Positions 1 through 10,592 are shown, counted from the first letter of the stretch. The stretch: 53,532 nucleotides of DNA from Mycobacterium sp. E3198 (GCF_001667015.1 NZ_LZIS01000023.1:1-53532); one strand, 5' to 3'. Notes: generated from the sequence alone by a model not told the origin. Program-made: numbers and translations.

Positions 1-536
1 GCCCCGCCGTTCCCGACGGCCACCCACAGGCCGGCAGGCCCGCCCGCCCCGCCGGGCGCGCCGACGGCGGTGCTGTTGCCGCCGTTGCCGCCGTTGCCGG
101 CCAGGAATCCGCCGGCGCCGCCGGGCGTCCCGATCCCTTGGGCGTTCGTCGTCCCGTTGGCGCCGTCACCGATCAGCGGACGCCCGAATAGCGCGTTGGT
201 CGGCGCGTTGATCAGCCCCAGCACGTCGTCCTGGAGGGTCTGCAGCGGCGACGCGTTGGCGGCGTCGGCGCCCAAATAGGCGCCCGCACTCGCGTTGAGC
301 GCCTGCACCATCCGGGCGTGCAATGACGCCGCCTGAGCACCCAGCGCCTGATATGCCGCGGCGTACCCCGAAAACACCGCCGCGACGGCTCTGGACACCT
401 CATCACCGGCGGCCGCCAGCACCCCCGTCGTGGGTGCGGCCGCCGCGGCCTGGGCGGCGCTGATCGCCGAGCCGATGCTCGCCAAACGCGTTGCCGCATC
501 GGCCATTACATCCGGAACCGCAAGTACAAACGACAT
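1..536 (-). CDS. PE_PGRS family protein, 5' part (runs off the window)
   Basis: The minus-strand frame starts at ATG 534-536, preceded by a GGAGGGG ribosome site. The first ~95 residues form an Ala-rich helical PE domain beginning [10 protein letters not shown] linker with the usual GRPLIGDGA signature follows, and then GGAGG/GNGGNGG repeats that continue past base 1. PE proteins are exported to the cell surface by ESX systems in slow-growing mycobacteria; the PGRS part is a Gly-Ala repeat of unsettled function. The motif that names the family is normally Pro-Glu at residues 8-9; here it reads Pro-Asp. The C-terminus is not in the window, so total length is unknown. The family is certain, the specific role is not. 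Confidence 0.9.
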   Translation of the reverse strand, partial: MSFVLAVPDVMADAATRLASIGSAISAAQAAAAAPTTGVLAAAGDEVSRAVAAVFSGYAAAYQALGAQAASLHARMVQALNASAGAYLGADAANASPLQTLQDDVLGLINAPTNALFGRPLIGDGANGTTNAQGIGTPGGAGGFLAGNGGNGGNSTAVGAPGGAGGPAGLWVAVGNGG

Positions 537-648
537 CCGACCCCTCCGAGCAATAGCTCACGTGAAGCGGTCGCGGCCCGACTACAGCGACAAGCGTGAT
601 CGTAACGCCATTGGTCGGCGAAAGTGCTTGTTTTCAACCGTTATTCGG

Positions 649-1500
649 TCAGGTCTCGGAGCTACGGGAATCCATCGCCCGCAGGCGCTTGAGTGCGAGC
701 CTCGCGTTCCATGTCGATGCGGCCGGCGAGAGCCGTTCCAGATACCACAATGCCTTCCACCAGCCCGGCACGATGATGATCGCGTCGCGGCGCGACACGG
801 CCCGAAGGACCCGCTCGGCGAACTTTTCGGGTGCCATCGGGCGCATCGGCTCCCAGAACTTGAGCAGCGCCTCGTCGCCCGCGCCGGTCTTTGTCATGCG
901 TCCGTACTTGCCGCCGGTGAGGATCGGGGTCCGGATCGCGCCGGGGCACACCACCGACACCGACACGCCATGGCGCTCGGCCTCCACCCGCAGCGCCCTC
1001 GACATCGCGACGACGGCGTGCTTGGCGGCGGTGTAGCTCACGGCACCCGGCGAGGCGAGCAGGCCGGCCATCGAGGCCGTGTTCACGATGTGGCCCGAGC
1101 GCTGCCGGATCATGATCGGATACACCGCTTGGATCCCGTGCACCGCGCCGTGCAGGTTCACGTCCAACACGTCGTTCCAATCGTCGAGCGTGTACGAGTC
1201 GACCTCGCCGCCCACGCCGATGCCTGCGTTGTTGAACAGGTAGTCGATGCGCCCGGATTGCCGCACCGCTTGTGTGACGGCGCTTTCGAAGGCCGGGTAG
1301 CCGCGCACATCGAGCTCGATCGCGTGCGCCGTCGCGCCGCCGTCGCTCAGGCGTTGCGCCAGCTGTTGCGCCGCCTCGAGTTGGCGATCGGCGATCCAGA
1401 CCTCGGCGCCCGCGCCGGCCAAGTTGGCGGCCAGGGCGGCGCCGATGCCGGACGCCCCGCCGGTGACGAATGCGGTCTTGCCCGAGAAGCTCGACGCCAT
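649..1500 (-). CDS. short-chain dehydrogenase/reductase (SDR)
   Basis: A 283-residue classical SDR. The N-terminus holds the TGGASGIG dinucleotide-binding motif, followed by NNAGIG near residue 90 and the catalytic SYTAAKHA (Tyr-x3-Lys) near residue 155. It should catalyse NAD(P)-dependent oxidation or reduction of an alcohol/carbonyl; the substrate cannot be read from sequence. A hydrophobic, basic C-terminal tail (ALWYLERLSPAAS...LALKRLRAM) may associate with membrane. ATG 1498-1500 is chosen because the Rossmann fold begins eight residues later, although the frame is open further upstream. It is the last gene of the minus-strand run, 17 bp after the lipoprotein gene. Confidence 0.9.
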   Translation of the reverse strand: MASSFSGKTAFVTGGASGIGAALAANLAGAGAEVWIADRQLEAAQQLAQRLSDGGATAHAIELDVRGYPAFESAVTQAVRQSGRIDYLFNNAGIGVGGEVDSYTLDDWNDVLDVNLHGAVHGIQAVYPIMIRQRSGHIVNTASMAGLLASPGAVSYTAAKHAVVAMSRALRVEAERHGVSVSVVCPGAIRTPILTGGKYGRMTKTGAGDEALLKFWEPMRPMAPEKFAERVLRAVSRRDAIIIVPGWWKALWYLERLSPAASTWNARLALKRLRAMDSRSSET

Positions 1501-1517
1501 TGGGGCAGGATACTCGG

Positions 1518-1979
1518 CTACGGGCAGGTGATGGTGACTTCGAAAGGCTTGTGCACCTGCGCGCCCGCGTTGTCGGTGCCGCTGGCCATGCCGGTGATCT
1601 TGTACGTGTTGTCCGTCTTGGTGGCGGTGGCGTTTTCGCCGGGCACACCCTCGGTGAAGCTCAAGACCACCCCGTCGACCGTGCCGAGCCCGGCGCCGTG
1701 GACCACCGACGCGTCGGGCTCCAGCCCGACGATGATGCCGGTGGCCATGTCGCCGACCGCGATGGAGAACTTGCCGTTGTTCGTGCCGCACACCACCGGG
1801 CCGCTGAGGTTTTCCGGCCGGCCGCCGATGGTGACCCGCACGGGGCCGGTCGTGGGCGCAGTGCCGGCGGGGGTCGCGCTGGAAGATGTTGTGCTCAAAG
1901 CGTTGTCGGGTTTGGCGCAGCCGCCCAGGCCCGTGGCGACGGCCGCGGCGGCGGCGATGAGCAGCACCCGACGCTTCAT
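1518..1979 (-). CDS. LpqH-like (19 kDa antigen family) lipoprotein
   Basis: 153 residues with a type II signal peptide: Lys-Arg-Arg, a hydrophobic core and a lipobox ending LGGC (Cys about residue 21). A Thr/Ser/Pro-rich linker follows, then a small beta-rich domain with two cysteines (VVCGTNNGK and the terminal ITCP) that probably form a disulfide. These features, including the V-x-I-x-G-x10-V-x-C pattern, match the mycobacterial 19 kDa lipoprotein family (LpqH, LppE). The protein should be acylated and surface-anchored. It sits 6 bp after rmlC and 17 bp before the SDR, so it is probably co-transcribed. The exact paralogue was not resolved. Confidence 0.85.
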   Translation of the reverse strand: MKRRVLLIAAAAAVATGLGGCAKPDNALSTTSSSATPAGTAPTTGPVRVTIGGRPENLSGPVVCGTNNGKFSIAVGDMATGIIVGLEPDASVVHGAGLGTVDGVVLSFTEGVPGENATATKTDNTYKITGMASGTDNAGAQVHKPFEVTITCP

Positions 1980-1985
1980 CGGTCG

Positions 1986-2594
1986 TTACGTATCGCGCAG
2001 CCCGGCGACGAACTGCTGCGTCTCGTCCCAGGTGGGCAGGAGACCGGCCGCGCGCACTTCCTCGAAGCTGGGCGCCGCGGCGTCGCGGTCGGACAGCGTG
2101 GGGGCGGCGCCGTCGACCAGCGGCCAGTCGATCGCCAGCGCCGGGTCAGTCGCGCAGATGGTGTGTTCGCGCTGCGGGTTGTATTCCGACGAACACAGGT
2201 ACACGATCGTCGAATTATCTTGCAGCGCAAGGAACCCGTGCCCGAGGCCCTCGGAGATGTAGACCGTCCGGCGGTCCTTGTCGTCGAGCAGGACGGAGTC
2301 CCACTGGCCGAAAGTCGGCGAGCCGACGCGGGTGTCGACGACGACGTCGAAGACCGAACCGGACACGCACGTCACGTATTTCGCCTGGCTCGGTGGCACC
2401 TGTGCGAAGTGCACACCGCGCAGCACGCCGGCCGACGACACCGAACAGTTGGCCTGCCGGACGTCGAGCCGATGGCCGGCGAACTCGGTGAACGCGCGGT
2501 CGGTGAGCCATTCGAAAAACATGCCGCGGGAATCGCCGTGGATCTTCGGAGTGATCTCCCAGGCGCCGGGGACTTTGAGCTCGCGCACTCCCAT
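1986..2594 (-). CDS. rmlC: dTDP-4-dehydrorhamnose 3,5-epimerase
   Basis: 202 residues, the usual RmlC length. This cupin epimerises dTDP-4-keto-6-deoxyglucose at C3 and C5, the third step of dTDP-L-rhamnose synthesis. Rhamnose is part of the linker joining arabinogalactan to peptidoglycan. Family signatures visible are DxRGMFFEWL near the start, LRGVHFAQVPPSQAKYV carrying the conserved His, and GLGHGFLALQD. ATG 2592-2594 follows the rmlB stop by one base, so the two are almost certainly translationally coupled. The frame is open further upstream but that part overlaps rmlB and shows no homology. Confidence 0.96.
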   Translation of the reverse strand: MGVRELKVPGAWEITPKIHGDSRGMFFEWLTDRAFTEFAGHRLDVRQANCSVSSAGVLRGVHFAQVPPSQAKYVTCVSGSVFDVVVDTRVGSPTFGQWDSVLLDDKDRRTVYISEGLGHGFLALQDNSTIVYLCSSEYNPQREHTICATDPALAIDWPLVDGAAPTLSDRDAAAPSFEEVRAAGLLPTWDETQQFVAGLRDT

Positions 2595-2595
2595 G

Positions 2596-4486
<1,891 letters not shown>

Positions 4487-4507
4487 CGGTGCCCCCTTCG
4501 AAGTCGG

Positions 4508-5338
4508 TCAGCCCAGTCCGAGCGGCCCCGCCAATTCGGCCAGCGCCGACACCAGGTTTTCATCCTTCGTGAGGACCTGCACGGGGACGTGGTCGGCGCC
4601 CGCGTCGAGGTGCTCTTTCAGCCGCGCGGCGATCTGCTCGGGGGTGCCGTAGGCCACTACCGAATCGACCAGCCGGTCGCTGCCCGGTCGCACGACTTCG
4701 TCGTCGGAGTAGCCCAGCCGCTTCCAGTTGTTGCGGTAATTGGCCAGGTTGAAATAGATGTCGAGCGCCTTGCGGCCCACCGCACGGGCCTTTTCGGGGT
4801 CGGTGGTCAGCACCACCTTGTGTTCGGGCGCCAGGAACGCCGACGGGCCGATCAGCTCGCGGGCCTGCGCGGTGTGCTCGGGGGTGGTCAGGTAGGGGTG
4901 GGCGCCGGCGGCGCGTTCGGCCGACAGCTTCAGCACCCGCGGGCCCAGGGCCGCCACCACGCGCCGGTCCGCTGGCACGCCGTACTCGTCGAGCTGGTCC
5001 AGGTATCCGGCCAGCGCGTCGAAGGGCTTGCGGTACTCGGTGTGCGCCTCGGGATGGCCGACGCCGATGCCCAGCAAAAAGCGGCCCGGGTAGGCCTTGT
5101 CGATGCGGTGGAACGACTCGGCCACCGGCCCGGCGGCCGCCGTCCAGATGTTCACGATGCCGGTGGCCACCTGCAGCGTCGTCGTGGCCTCGAGCAGGGG
5201 CTCGACCCAGGCCAGCTCGGCGGGCGGGGAACCGCCCACCCAGACGGCCCCGTAACCCAGGGATTCGATTTCTTTGGCTTGCTGGGGCGTCACGCCGCGT
5301 CCGAAGGAGCCGAACCGGCCGAGGTTGGGTTTGGTCAT
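4508..5338 (-). CDS. LLM-class F420-dependent oxidoreductase, copy 2
   Basis: 276 residues, a tandem paralogue of the gene at 3620-4486. MTKPNLGRFGSFGRG is followed by SLGYGAVWVGGSPPAELAW, ATGIVNIWTAAAGPV and GRFLLGIGVGHPEAH. ATG 5336-5338 is preferred because homology to copy 1 begins there; the open frame upstream is compositionally odd and unlike the family. It is the first gene of the minus-strand run leading to rmlBC, so its promoter should lie in 5339-5489, shared divergently with the Ser/Thr kinase gene. Cofactor F420 is inferred from family and host; the substrate is unknown. Confidence 0.9.
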   Translation of the reverse strand: MTKPNLGRFGSFGRGVTPQQAKEIESLGYGAVWVGGSPPAELAWVEPLLEATTTLQVATGIVNIWTAAAGPVAESFHRIDKAYPGRFLLGIGVGHPEAHTEYRKPFDALAGYLDQLDEYGVPADRRVVAALGPRVLKLSAERAAGAHPYLTTPEHTAQARELIGPSAFLAPEHKVVLTTDPEKARAVGRKALDIYFNLANYRNNWKRLGYSDDEVVRPGSDRLVDSVVAYGTPEQIAARLKEHLDAGADHVPVQVLTKDENLVSALAELAGPLGLG

Positions 5339-5489
5339 GGTTGTCCCAACCCGCCGGCCGCCCTGCCCTATTCCGGGCCGGATGCACGGCGTGCCCGCGC
5401 CCGCCGGGGCCGCGCAGCAGCCCCGCCAAATACCTGCCACCATTGTCGAGGGCGCGTTATGGTGCTGAAACGGCGTTCCGGGAGGCGTT

Positions 5490-7310
5490 CTGCAGGAAAT
5501 TTCGTTCGGGCGCTACCAGCTCATCGAAGTGCTGGGTCGTGGCGGCATGGGCTTGGTGTGGCGGGCTTACGACACCGTCATCGATCGCATTGTCGCGCTC
5601 AAAATATTGTCTGCCGACATTTCCCGCGACGAGGTATTCCAGCGTCGGTTCCGACGCGAGGCCCACGCGGTTGCCCGATTGAACAGTCCGCACATCGTCC
5701 CGATCCACACCCACGGGGAAATCGATGGGCGGCTATTCCTGGACATGCGGCTGATCGACGGCAAAGATCTGCAGTCCGTCCTGGACAGCGGGCCGCTGAC
5801 GCCGGCGCGGGCGGTGCACGTCATCGAGCAGATCGCCAAGGCGTTGCACACGGCACACCAGGTCGGCCTGTTGCACCGCGACGTGAAACCGTCGAACATC
5901 CTGCTCGACGACGAGGACTACGCCTACCTGATCGACTTCGGGCTCGTCCTCACCGCCGACGGGCGGGGTCTGACGACGACGGGTGGCATGGTGGGGACCT
6001 TCCGCTACATGGCCCCCGAACGGTTCAAAACCGAAGACGCCGACGCCCCCGCGGTCGACGCCCGCTCGGACGTTTATGCGTTGGCCTGCGTTCTTTATGA
6101 GTGCTTGACCGCAGAGCACGCGATCGGCGGCTACACCCTGGAGCAACAGATCGGCAACCACGTGGTCGCCCCGCCGCCACGGCCGTCGGACTTCAACCCG
6201 GCGCTGCCGCGCGGCTTCGACGCGGTTATCGCCAAGGGCATGGCCAAGAGGCCGAGCGACCGTTATGACACCGCTCCGGAGCTGGCGAGAGCCGCCCGCG
6301 AGGCCCTCTCCACGCCGAGCTCGCCGCCCCCGGTTGAGCCACTCGCGGCCCCGCGCAACGCCGCCACGGAAGACCCCGCAAACCCCGCCAACCCCGTCGA
6401 CGGGCTGTCCCCGACGAGCGCGCCTGCGGCGTCTTCACGGGTCGCGCCGTCTCGGCCGTGGTGGGTGAGCAGATCCTTGCGCATCTCGGTAGCCGCCCTG
6501 CTCGCCGTCGTTGCCGTAGTGCTTGCTCTGGTTGCCGTCAGCGAGCACGTGGGCGGCCCCCCGGAGACGGCCTTGCCCTTCAGCGGCTTGCGCGAGCCCG
6601 AAGGGGTGACCGTGGACAGCGGCGGCACCGTGTACGTCGCCGACACTCTGCACAATCGGGTGCTGGCCTTGGCCGCGGGTTCGACCGAGCAAACCTTGCT
6701 GCCGTTCGACGGCCTGAGCTTTCCGACCGGCGTGACGACGGACGACACCGGCGCCGTGTACGTCAACGACGCCGGCAACAAGCGGGTGGTGGTGCTCGCC
6801 GCCGGCTCGAAGAAACAATTTCAGCTGCCGTTCAACGACCTCGGCAACCCGACCGGCCTGACCGTGGACCGCGCCCACACCGTCTACGTCACCGACACCG
6901 AAAAGAATCGGGTGGTCGCCCTTCCCGCCCACTCGAGCACGGAAAGCGTCCTACCCTTCACCGGTCTCAACTCCCCCACCGGTTTGGTGGTCGCCGACGA
7001 CGGAACGATCTATGTCGCCGATGGCGGGAACAACAGGGTCCTGGCGCTGGCCCGCGGCTCGACCGTCCAGAGCACGTTGCCCTTCAGCGGCCTCTCCACT
7101 CCCGGCGGGGTGACGGTGGGCACTCGCGGTGCGGTGTATGTCACCGACAGCGCGCACAACCGGGTCCTGAAGCTTTCGCCGGGCTCGAGCGAGCAGGTCG
7201 TCCTGCCGTTCGCCAGCCTGGACTATCCCTGGGGTCTCGCGGTTGGCGTCGACGGCACGGTCTACGTAGCCGGCCACAACAACAAGATCGTGGCGCTGCC
7301 GCAGCGATAG
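5490..7310 (+). CDS. PknD-like Ser/Thr protein kinase with NHL-type beta-propeller
   Basis: A Hanks-type kinase domain covers residues ~8-270 (numbered from CTG 5490): Gly loop LGRGGMG, VALK Lys38, HRDVKPSN with catalytic Asp131, DFG Asp149 and the YMAPE activation-loop end. A Pro/Ala-rich juxtamembrane linker follows, then one membrane helix near residues 328-352. The extracytoplasmic C-terminus has about six ~45-residue repeats of the type LPFxGLxxPxGVxVDxxGxVYVxDxxxNRV, an NHL propeller as in M. tuberculosis PknD. The start is uncertain. The frame has a stop at 5466-5468, and the first ATG/GTG/TTG is GTG 5529, which would cut off beta-strand 1. CTG 5490 has GGAGG four bases upstream and gives LQEISFGRYQL. 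Confidence 0.9.
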   Translation: MQEISFGRYQLIEVLGRGGMGLVWRAYDTVIDRIVALKILSADISRDEVFQRRFRREAHAVARLNSPHIVPIHTHGEIDGRLFLDMRLIDGKDLQSVLDSGPLTPARAVHVIEQIAKALHTAHQVGLLHRDVKPSNILLDDEDYAYLIDFGLVLTADGRGLTTTGGMVGTFRYMAPERFKTEDADAPAVDARSDVYALACVLYECLTAEHAIGGYTLEQQIGNHVVAPPPRPSDFNPALPRGFDAVIAKGMAKRPSDRYDTAPELARAAREALSTPSSPPPVEPLAAPRNAATEDPANPANPVDGLSPTSAPAASSRVAPSRPWWVSRSLRISVAALLAVVAVVLALVAVSEHVGGPPETALPFSGLREPEGVTVDSGGTVYVADTLHNRVLALAAGSTEQTLLPFDGLSFPTGVTTDDTGAVYVNDAGNKRVVVLAAGSKKQFQLPFNDLGNPTGLTVDRAHTVYVTDTEKNRVVALPAHSSTESVLPFTGLNSPTGLVVADDGTIYVADGGNNRVLALARGSTVQSTLPFSGLSTPGGVTVGTRGAVYVTDSAHNRVLKLSPGSSEQVVLPFASLDYPWGLAVGVDGTVYVAGHNNKIVALPQR

Positions 7311-7344
7311 GGAATGGTCGTCCCCAACCCGCGCCGCGACGCCC

Positions 7345-8826
7345 CTATTCCGGAAGATCCGGCTCCTGGGCCGTCGGCGCGTCCAGCGGAAGCAGCACGA
7401 TGAACCGCGTGTCGCCCGGAACCGATTCCACGCGCAGGTCGCCCCGATGGTTCTTGACGACGATGTTGAACGCGAGGTCCAGCCCCAGGCCCGTGCCTTC
7501 CCCGAACGGTTTGGTGGTGAAGAACGGTTCGAAGATGCGCTCGCGCACGTCGTCGGGGATCCCCGGCCCGGTGTCGCAGATTTCGATTCGGGCCATGTTG
7601 CCCTGCCGGCCGGTCCGGATGGTCAGGGTGCCGCCACCGTCGCGCATCGCGGCGAGCGCGTTATCGATGATGTTGGTCCACACCTGGTTGAGATCGCCTG
7701 GGTAGCAAGGGATTTGGGGGAGCGATTTGTCGAATTCCTTGACCACCTGGACTTTGGCGTCGCTGCTTGGATGCGGGCCCAACCGGTCGGCGAACATCGT
7801 GAGCGTGCTGTGCAGCAGCTCGTGGACGTCGGCCACCTGGAAGGGGGCGCGGTCCATCTGCGAATACTGCTTGGCGTCGGCGACCAGCGCCGAGATCCGC
7901 TTACTGGCCTCCAGGATCTGGTTCAGCAGCAGCTCGCCCTCGACGGTGTAGGTCAGCCAGCGGATGGCCTTCTCCAGCGAGGTCGAGGCGCCGAGCTCCT
8001 CGGTCGCCGCGGCGATGCGTTCCAGCCAGCCGGTGTCGATGCCGCCCTCGACGAACGTCGGCGCGATGTCCCAACCGCCCTCGACACCATGGTCTTCCAG
8101 CCATTCGCCGACGGCGTCCTCGAGGTCGGCCGTCTCGATCGCCGTCAGGTTCGCCGAGGCCGACTTGGCCACCTGGTCCGCGACCTCTTCCTGCAACCGC
8201 ACCAGCGCCCGCAGCGCCTCCGGGGTGACGGTCCCGTCGGCGAGCATGGCGAGTTTCTGGCGCATCCCGGCGACCCGCTGCCGCAGCTCCGAGGCGGCGC
8301 GGACGGTGGCGGCGGCCGGGTTGTTCAGCTGGTGTGTCAGACCGGCGGACAGCTGGCCGAGCGCGAGCAGCTTCTCCCGGTTGTCGATGATCCGCCGGGT
8401 GCGCTCGAGGCCGACCGCCATCCCGTCGAGCAGGTGGACCGCCATGGGGAACTGGTCTTGCATGAAGCGGGCGAACGCCGGCGCGTCGAGCACGAAGAAC
8501 TTCGACGGCTTGGTGACGTACACCGTCGCGTCGTAGCTCTGGTGTTGCAGGTTGCCGGTGAAGGCCCGCCAGGCGCCCGCATACACCCCCCGCTGTGAGG
8601 TCCGGTTGGTCTCGATCTCCTGGCCGCCCGAGAGCTTCGACATCGCCAGTTCGCCCTCGATCAGGACGTACAGGCAGGTGGCCGGTTCGCCCTCGACACA
8701 GATCGGGCCGGGCTGGTAGTGCTCGATGTGCCCGCTGGCGCACAACGCTTCGAGCTGCTCGTCGGAGAGGGCTTCGAACAGGAACAGGCTGCGCAGCTCG
8801 CCGGGCTGACACGGCGTCTCGGTCAT
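7345..8826 (-). CDS. histidine kinase with N-terminal cyclic-nucleotide-binding-like domain
   Basis: 493 residues with no membrane segment. Residues ~10-130 look like a CRP/cNMP-type beta-roll (FLFEALSDEQLEALC, VEGEPATCLYVLIEGELAM). The H-box LSAGLTHQLNNPAAA has phosphoacceptor His165. A ~150-residue helical region follows, then an HATPase_c domain with NIIDNALAAM (N-box), DTGPGIP (G1) and GTGLGL (G2). It should autophosphorylate in response to a soluble ligand or redox signal. ATG 8824-8826 overlaps the stop of the upstream receiver/flavoprotein gene (ATGA), so the two are coupled and presumably partners. The ligand is unknown; the roll lacks an obvious canonical cAMP phosphate cassette. Confidence 0.88.
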   Translation of the reverse strand: MTETPCQPGELRSLFLFEALSDEQLEALCASGHIEHYQPGPICVEGEPATCLYVLIEGELAMSKLSGGQEIETNRTSQRGVYAGAWRAFTGNLQHQSYDATVYVTKPSKFFVLDAPAFARFMQDQFPMAVHLLDGMAVGLERTRRIIDNREKLLALGQLSAGLTHQLNNPAAATVRAASELRQRVAGMRQKLAMLADGTVTPEALRALVRLQEEVADQVAKSASANLTAIETADLEDAVGEWLEDHGVEGGWDIAPTFVEGGIDTGWLERIAAATEELGASTSLEKAIRWLTYTVEGELLLNQILEASKRISALVADAKQYSQMDRAPFQVADVHELLHSTLTMFADRLGPHPSSDAKVQVVKEFDKSLPQIPCYPGDLNQVWTNIIDNALAAMRDGGGTLTIRTGRQGNMARIEICDTGPGIPDDVRERIFEPFFTTKPFGEGTGLGLDLAFNIVVKNHRGDLRVESVPGDTRFIVLLPLDAPTAQEPDLPE

Positions 8827-10499
8827 GATTCGGCGAGGTAGCGGTGCACCAGCATCACCGCCATCGATCCCTCGCCGACGGCGGCGGCGACGCGCTTGGC
8901 GGACTCCGCCCGGACGTCGCCGGTGGCGAACACGCCGGGGACGCTGGTCTCCAGGTGGTGCGGCGGCCGGTCCAGCGCCCAGCCGCACACGTTGCGCAGG
9001 TCCGGTCCGGTGAGGACGAAGCCATGGTCGTCGCGGGCGACCACCCCGTCCAGCCAGTCGGTGCGCGGCGCCGCCCCGATGAAGATGAACATCCGCGCGC
9101 AGGTGACGTCCTCGGTGTCCCCCGTCCTGTTGTCGACCAGGGTCAGGCGCTGTAGGTGGTCGTCCCCGACGGCGCGGCGCACCTCGGTGCAGGTGCGCAC
9201 CGTGATGTTCGGTCGCTGCTCGATCTGCTGGATCAGGTAGTACGACATCGAGGCCTCGAGCGACGGGCCGCGCACCACGATGGTGACCGACTTGGCCTCG
9301 CGGGACAGGTACATCGCGGCCTGCCCGGCGGAGTTGGCCCCGCCGACGACGTAGACCTCCTCGCCCGCGCACTCGGAGGCGACGGAGACCGCCGCCCCGT
9401 AGTAGACGCCGCGGCCGGTCAACTCGCCGCAGCCCTCGGCGGGCAGCTGGCGGTAGGCGACGCCGGTGGCCAGGATGACCGCGTGCGCGTCGATGGAGCC
9501 GCCGTCGGCGAATCGCACGGTGCGCTTGGCGCCGTTGACCTCCAGCGCCGTCGCGGTGCGGGCGGTGATGAGTTCCGCCCCGAACTTCTCGGCCTGCCGC
9601 CGCGCGCGCTCGGCCAACTGGCCCCCCGACACCCCGTCGGGGAAGCCGAGGTAGTTCTCGATGCGTGAGCTCTGGCCGGCCTGGCCGCCCGTCGCGGTGC
9701 GTTCGATCAGCACCGTGCGGAGTCCCTCGGACGCGCCGTAGACGGCGGCGGCCAGGCCCGCGGGCCCGCCGCCGATGACGATCAGGTCGTAGAACTCCTG
9801 CGACGGCGTCGTGGTGAGGCCCAGGGTGTCGGCCAGCTGCGCGTCGGTCGGTTCGACGAGGGTGTCGCCGCGCTCGGTGACGACGACCGGAAGCCGCAGG
9901 CAATCCGCGCCGGCGGCCTTGAGCAACCGCTCGCCGTCGGGGTCGTCGGCCATGAACCACGAGTAGTGCAGCCCGTTGCGGGCCAAAAAGTCGCGCACCT
10001 GCCAGGACCGCTCCGACCAGCGGTGCCCGATCACCTTGGTGTGCGGGATGGGGCGCTCCGGCGCCGTACGCCACGCGTCCAGCAGCCCGTCGATGACCGG
10101 GTAGAACTTCTCCTGCGGCGGGTCCCACGGTTTGAGCAGGTAGTGGTCGAGGTCGACGACGTTGATCGCGTCGATGGCGGCGTGGGTGTCGGCGTAGGCG
10201 GTGAGCAACACCCGCCGCGCCGCCGGGTACAGGTCCATGGCCTGCTCGAGGAATTCGATGCCGCTCATCTGCGGCATGCGGTAGTCGGCGATGAGCACCG
10301 CGACCGTCTCGCCGCGCAGCTTGAGCTCCTTGAGCGTCTCCAGGGCGTCGGGGCCCGATTCGGCCCGCACGATGCGGTGGCGGTCGCCGTAGTGGCGGCG
10401 CAGGTCGCGGGCGACGGCGCGGGATACCGAGGGATCGTCGTCGACGGTCAGCAGGACGGGTTTGCGCGCTTGCACCGCGGAGTCTGTGGGGCTGCTCAT
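8823..10499 (-). CDS. response-regulator receiver fused to thioredoxin-reductase-like flavoprotein
   Basis: 558 residues in three parts. Residues ~14-125 are a CheY-type receiver: TVDDD, phosphoacceptor Asp72 in IADYRMP, Thr100 and Lys123 in LLKPWD. Residues ~150-225 resemble a glutaredoxin-like fold without a CxxC. Residues ~236-558 are a thioredoxin-reductase-type FAD/NAD(P)H module: GGGPAG at 243-248, GGQAGQSSRIENYLGFP, second Rossmann VVGGANSAGQAA near 385, and FATGDVR near the end. The usual CATC redox motif is missing, its place being taken by GAAVSVASEC at ~368-377. There is no DNA-binding output. The start is ATG 10497-10499; a TTG at 10508 is possible. It is coupled to the kinase gene downstream. 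Confidence 0.88.
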   Translation of the reverse strand: MSSPTDSAVQARKPVLLTVDDDPSVSRAVARDLRRHYGDRHRIVRAESGPDALETLKELKLRGETVAVLIADYRMPQMSGIEFLEQAMDLYPAARRVLLTAYADTHAAIDAINVVDLDHYLLKPWDPPQEKFYPVIDGLLDAWRTAPERPIPHTKVIGHRWSERSWQVRDFLARNGLHYSWFMADDPDGERLLKAAGADCLRLPVVVTERGDTLVEPTDAQLADTLGLTTTPSQEFYDLIVIGGGPAGLAAAVYGASEGLRTVLIERTATGGQAGQSSRIENYLGFPDGVSGGQLAERARRQAEKFGAELITARTATALEVNGAKRTVRFADGGSIDAHAVILATGVAYRQLPAEGCGELTGRGVYYGAAVSVASECAGEEVYVVGGANSAGQAAMYLSREAKSVTIVVRGPSLEASMSYYLIQQIEQRPNITVRTCTEVRRAVGDDHLQRLTLVDNRTGDTEDVTCARMFIFIGAAPRTDWLDGVVARDDHGFVLTGPDLRNVCGWALDRPPHHLETSVPGVFATGDVRAESAKRVAAAVGEGSMAVMLVHRYLAES

Positions 10500-10575
10500 C
10501 GGCGTCAAGTATGCCCTTGTCAGGCCGGGTTTGGCAGGTCGTGCAGAAGGGCCGGATTTCTCTGACGGCGATTTG

Positions 10576-10592
10576 GGTAAGGGCCCCTTACC
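10576..10592. promoter_or_regulatory. palindrome in the infA / flavoprotein divergent region
   Basis: Arms GGTAAGG and CCTTACC are separated by GCC. The site lies in the 252-bp gap between the divergent starts of the receiver/flavoprotein gene (10499, minus) and infA (10752, plus), so it could be an operator for either. No matching regulator is identified. The rest of this gap shows no open frame or clear promoter hexamers. Confidence 0.4.

Noticed and set aside
7308..7344. Hairpin between the kinase and histidine kinase genes
   Set aside because: Only a GGGA/TCCC four-base stem is visible, too weak to call a terminator.
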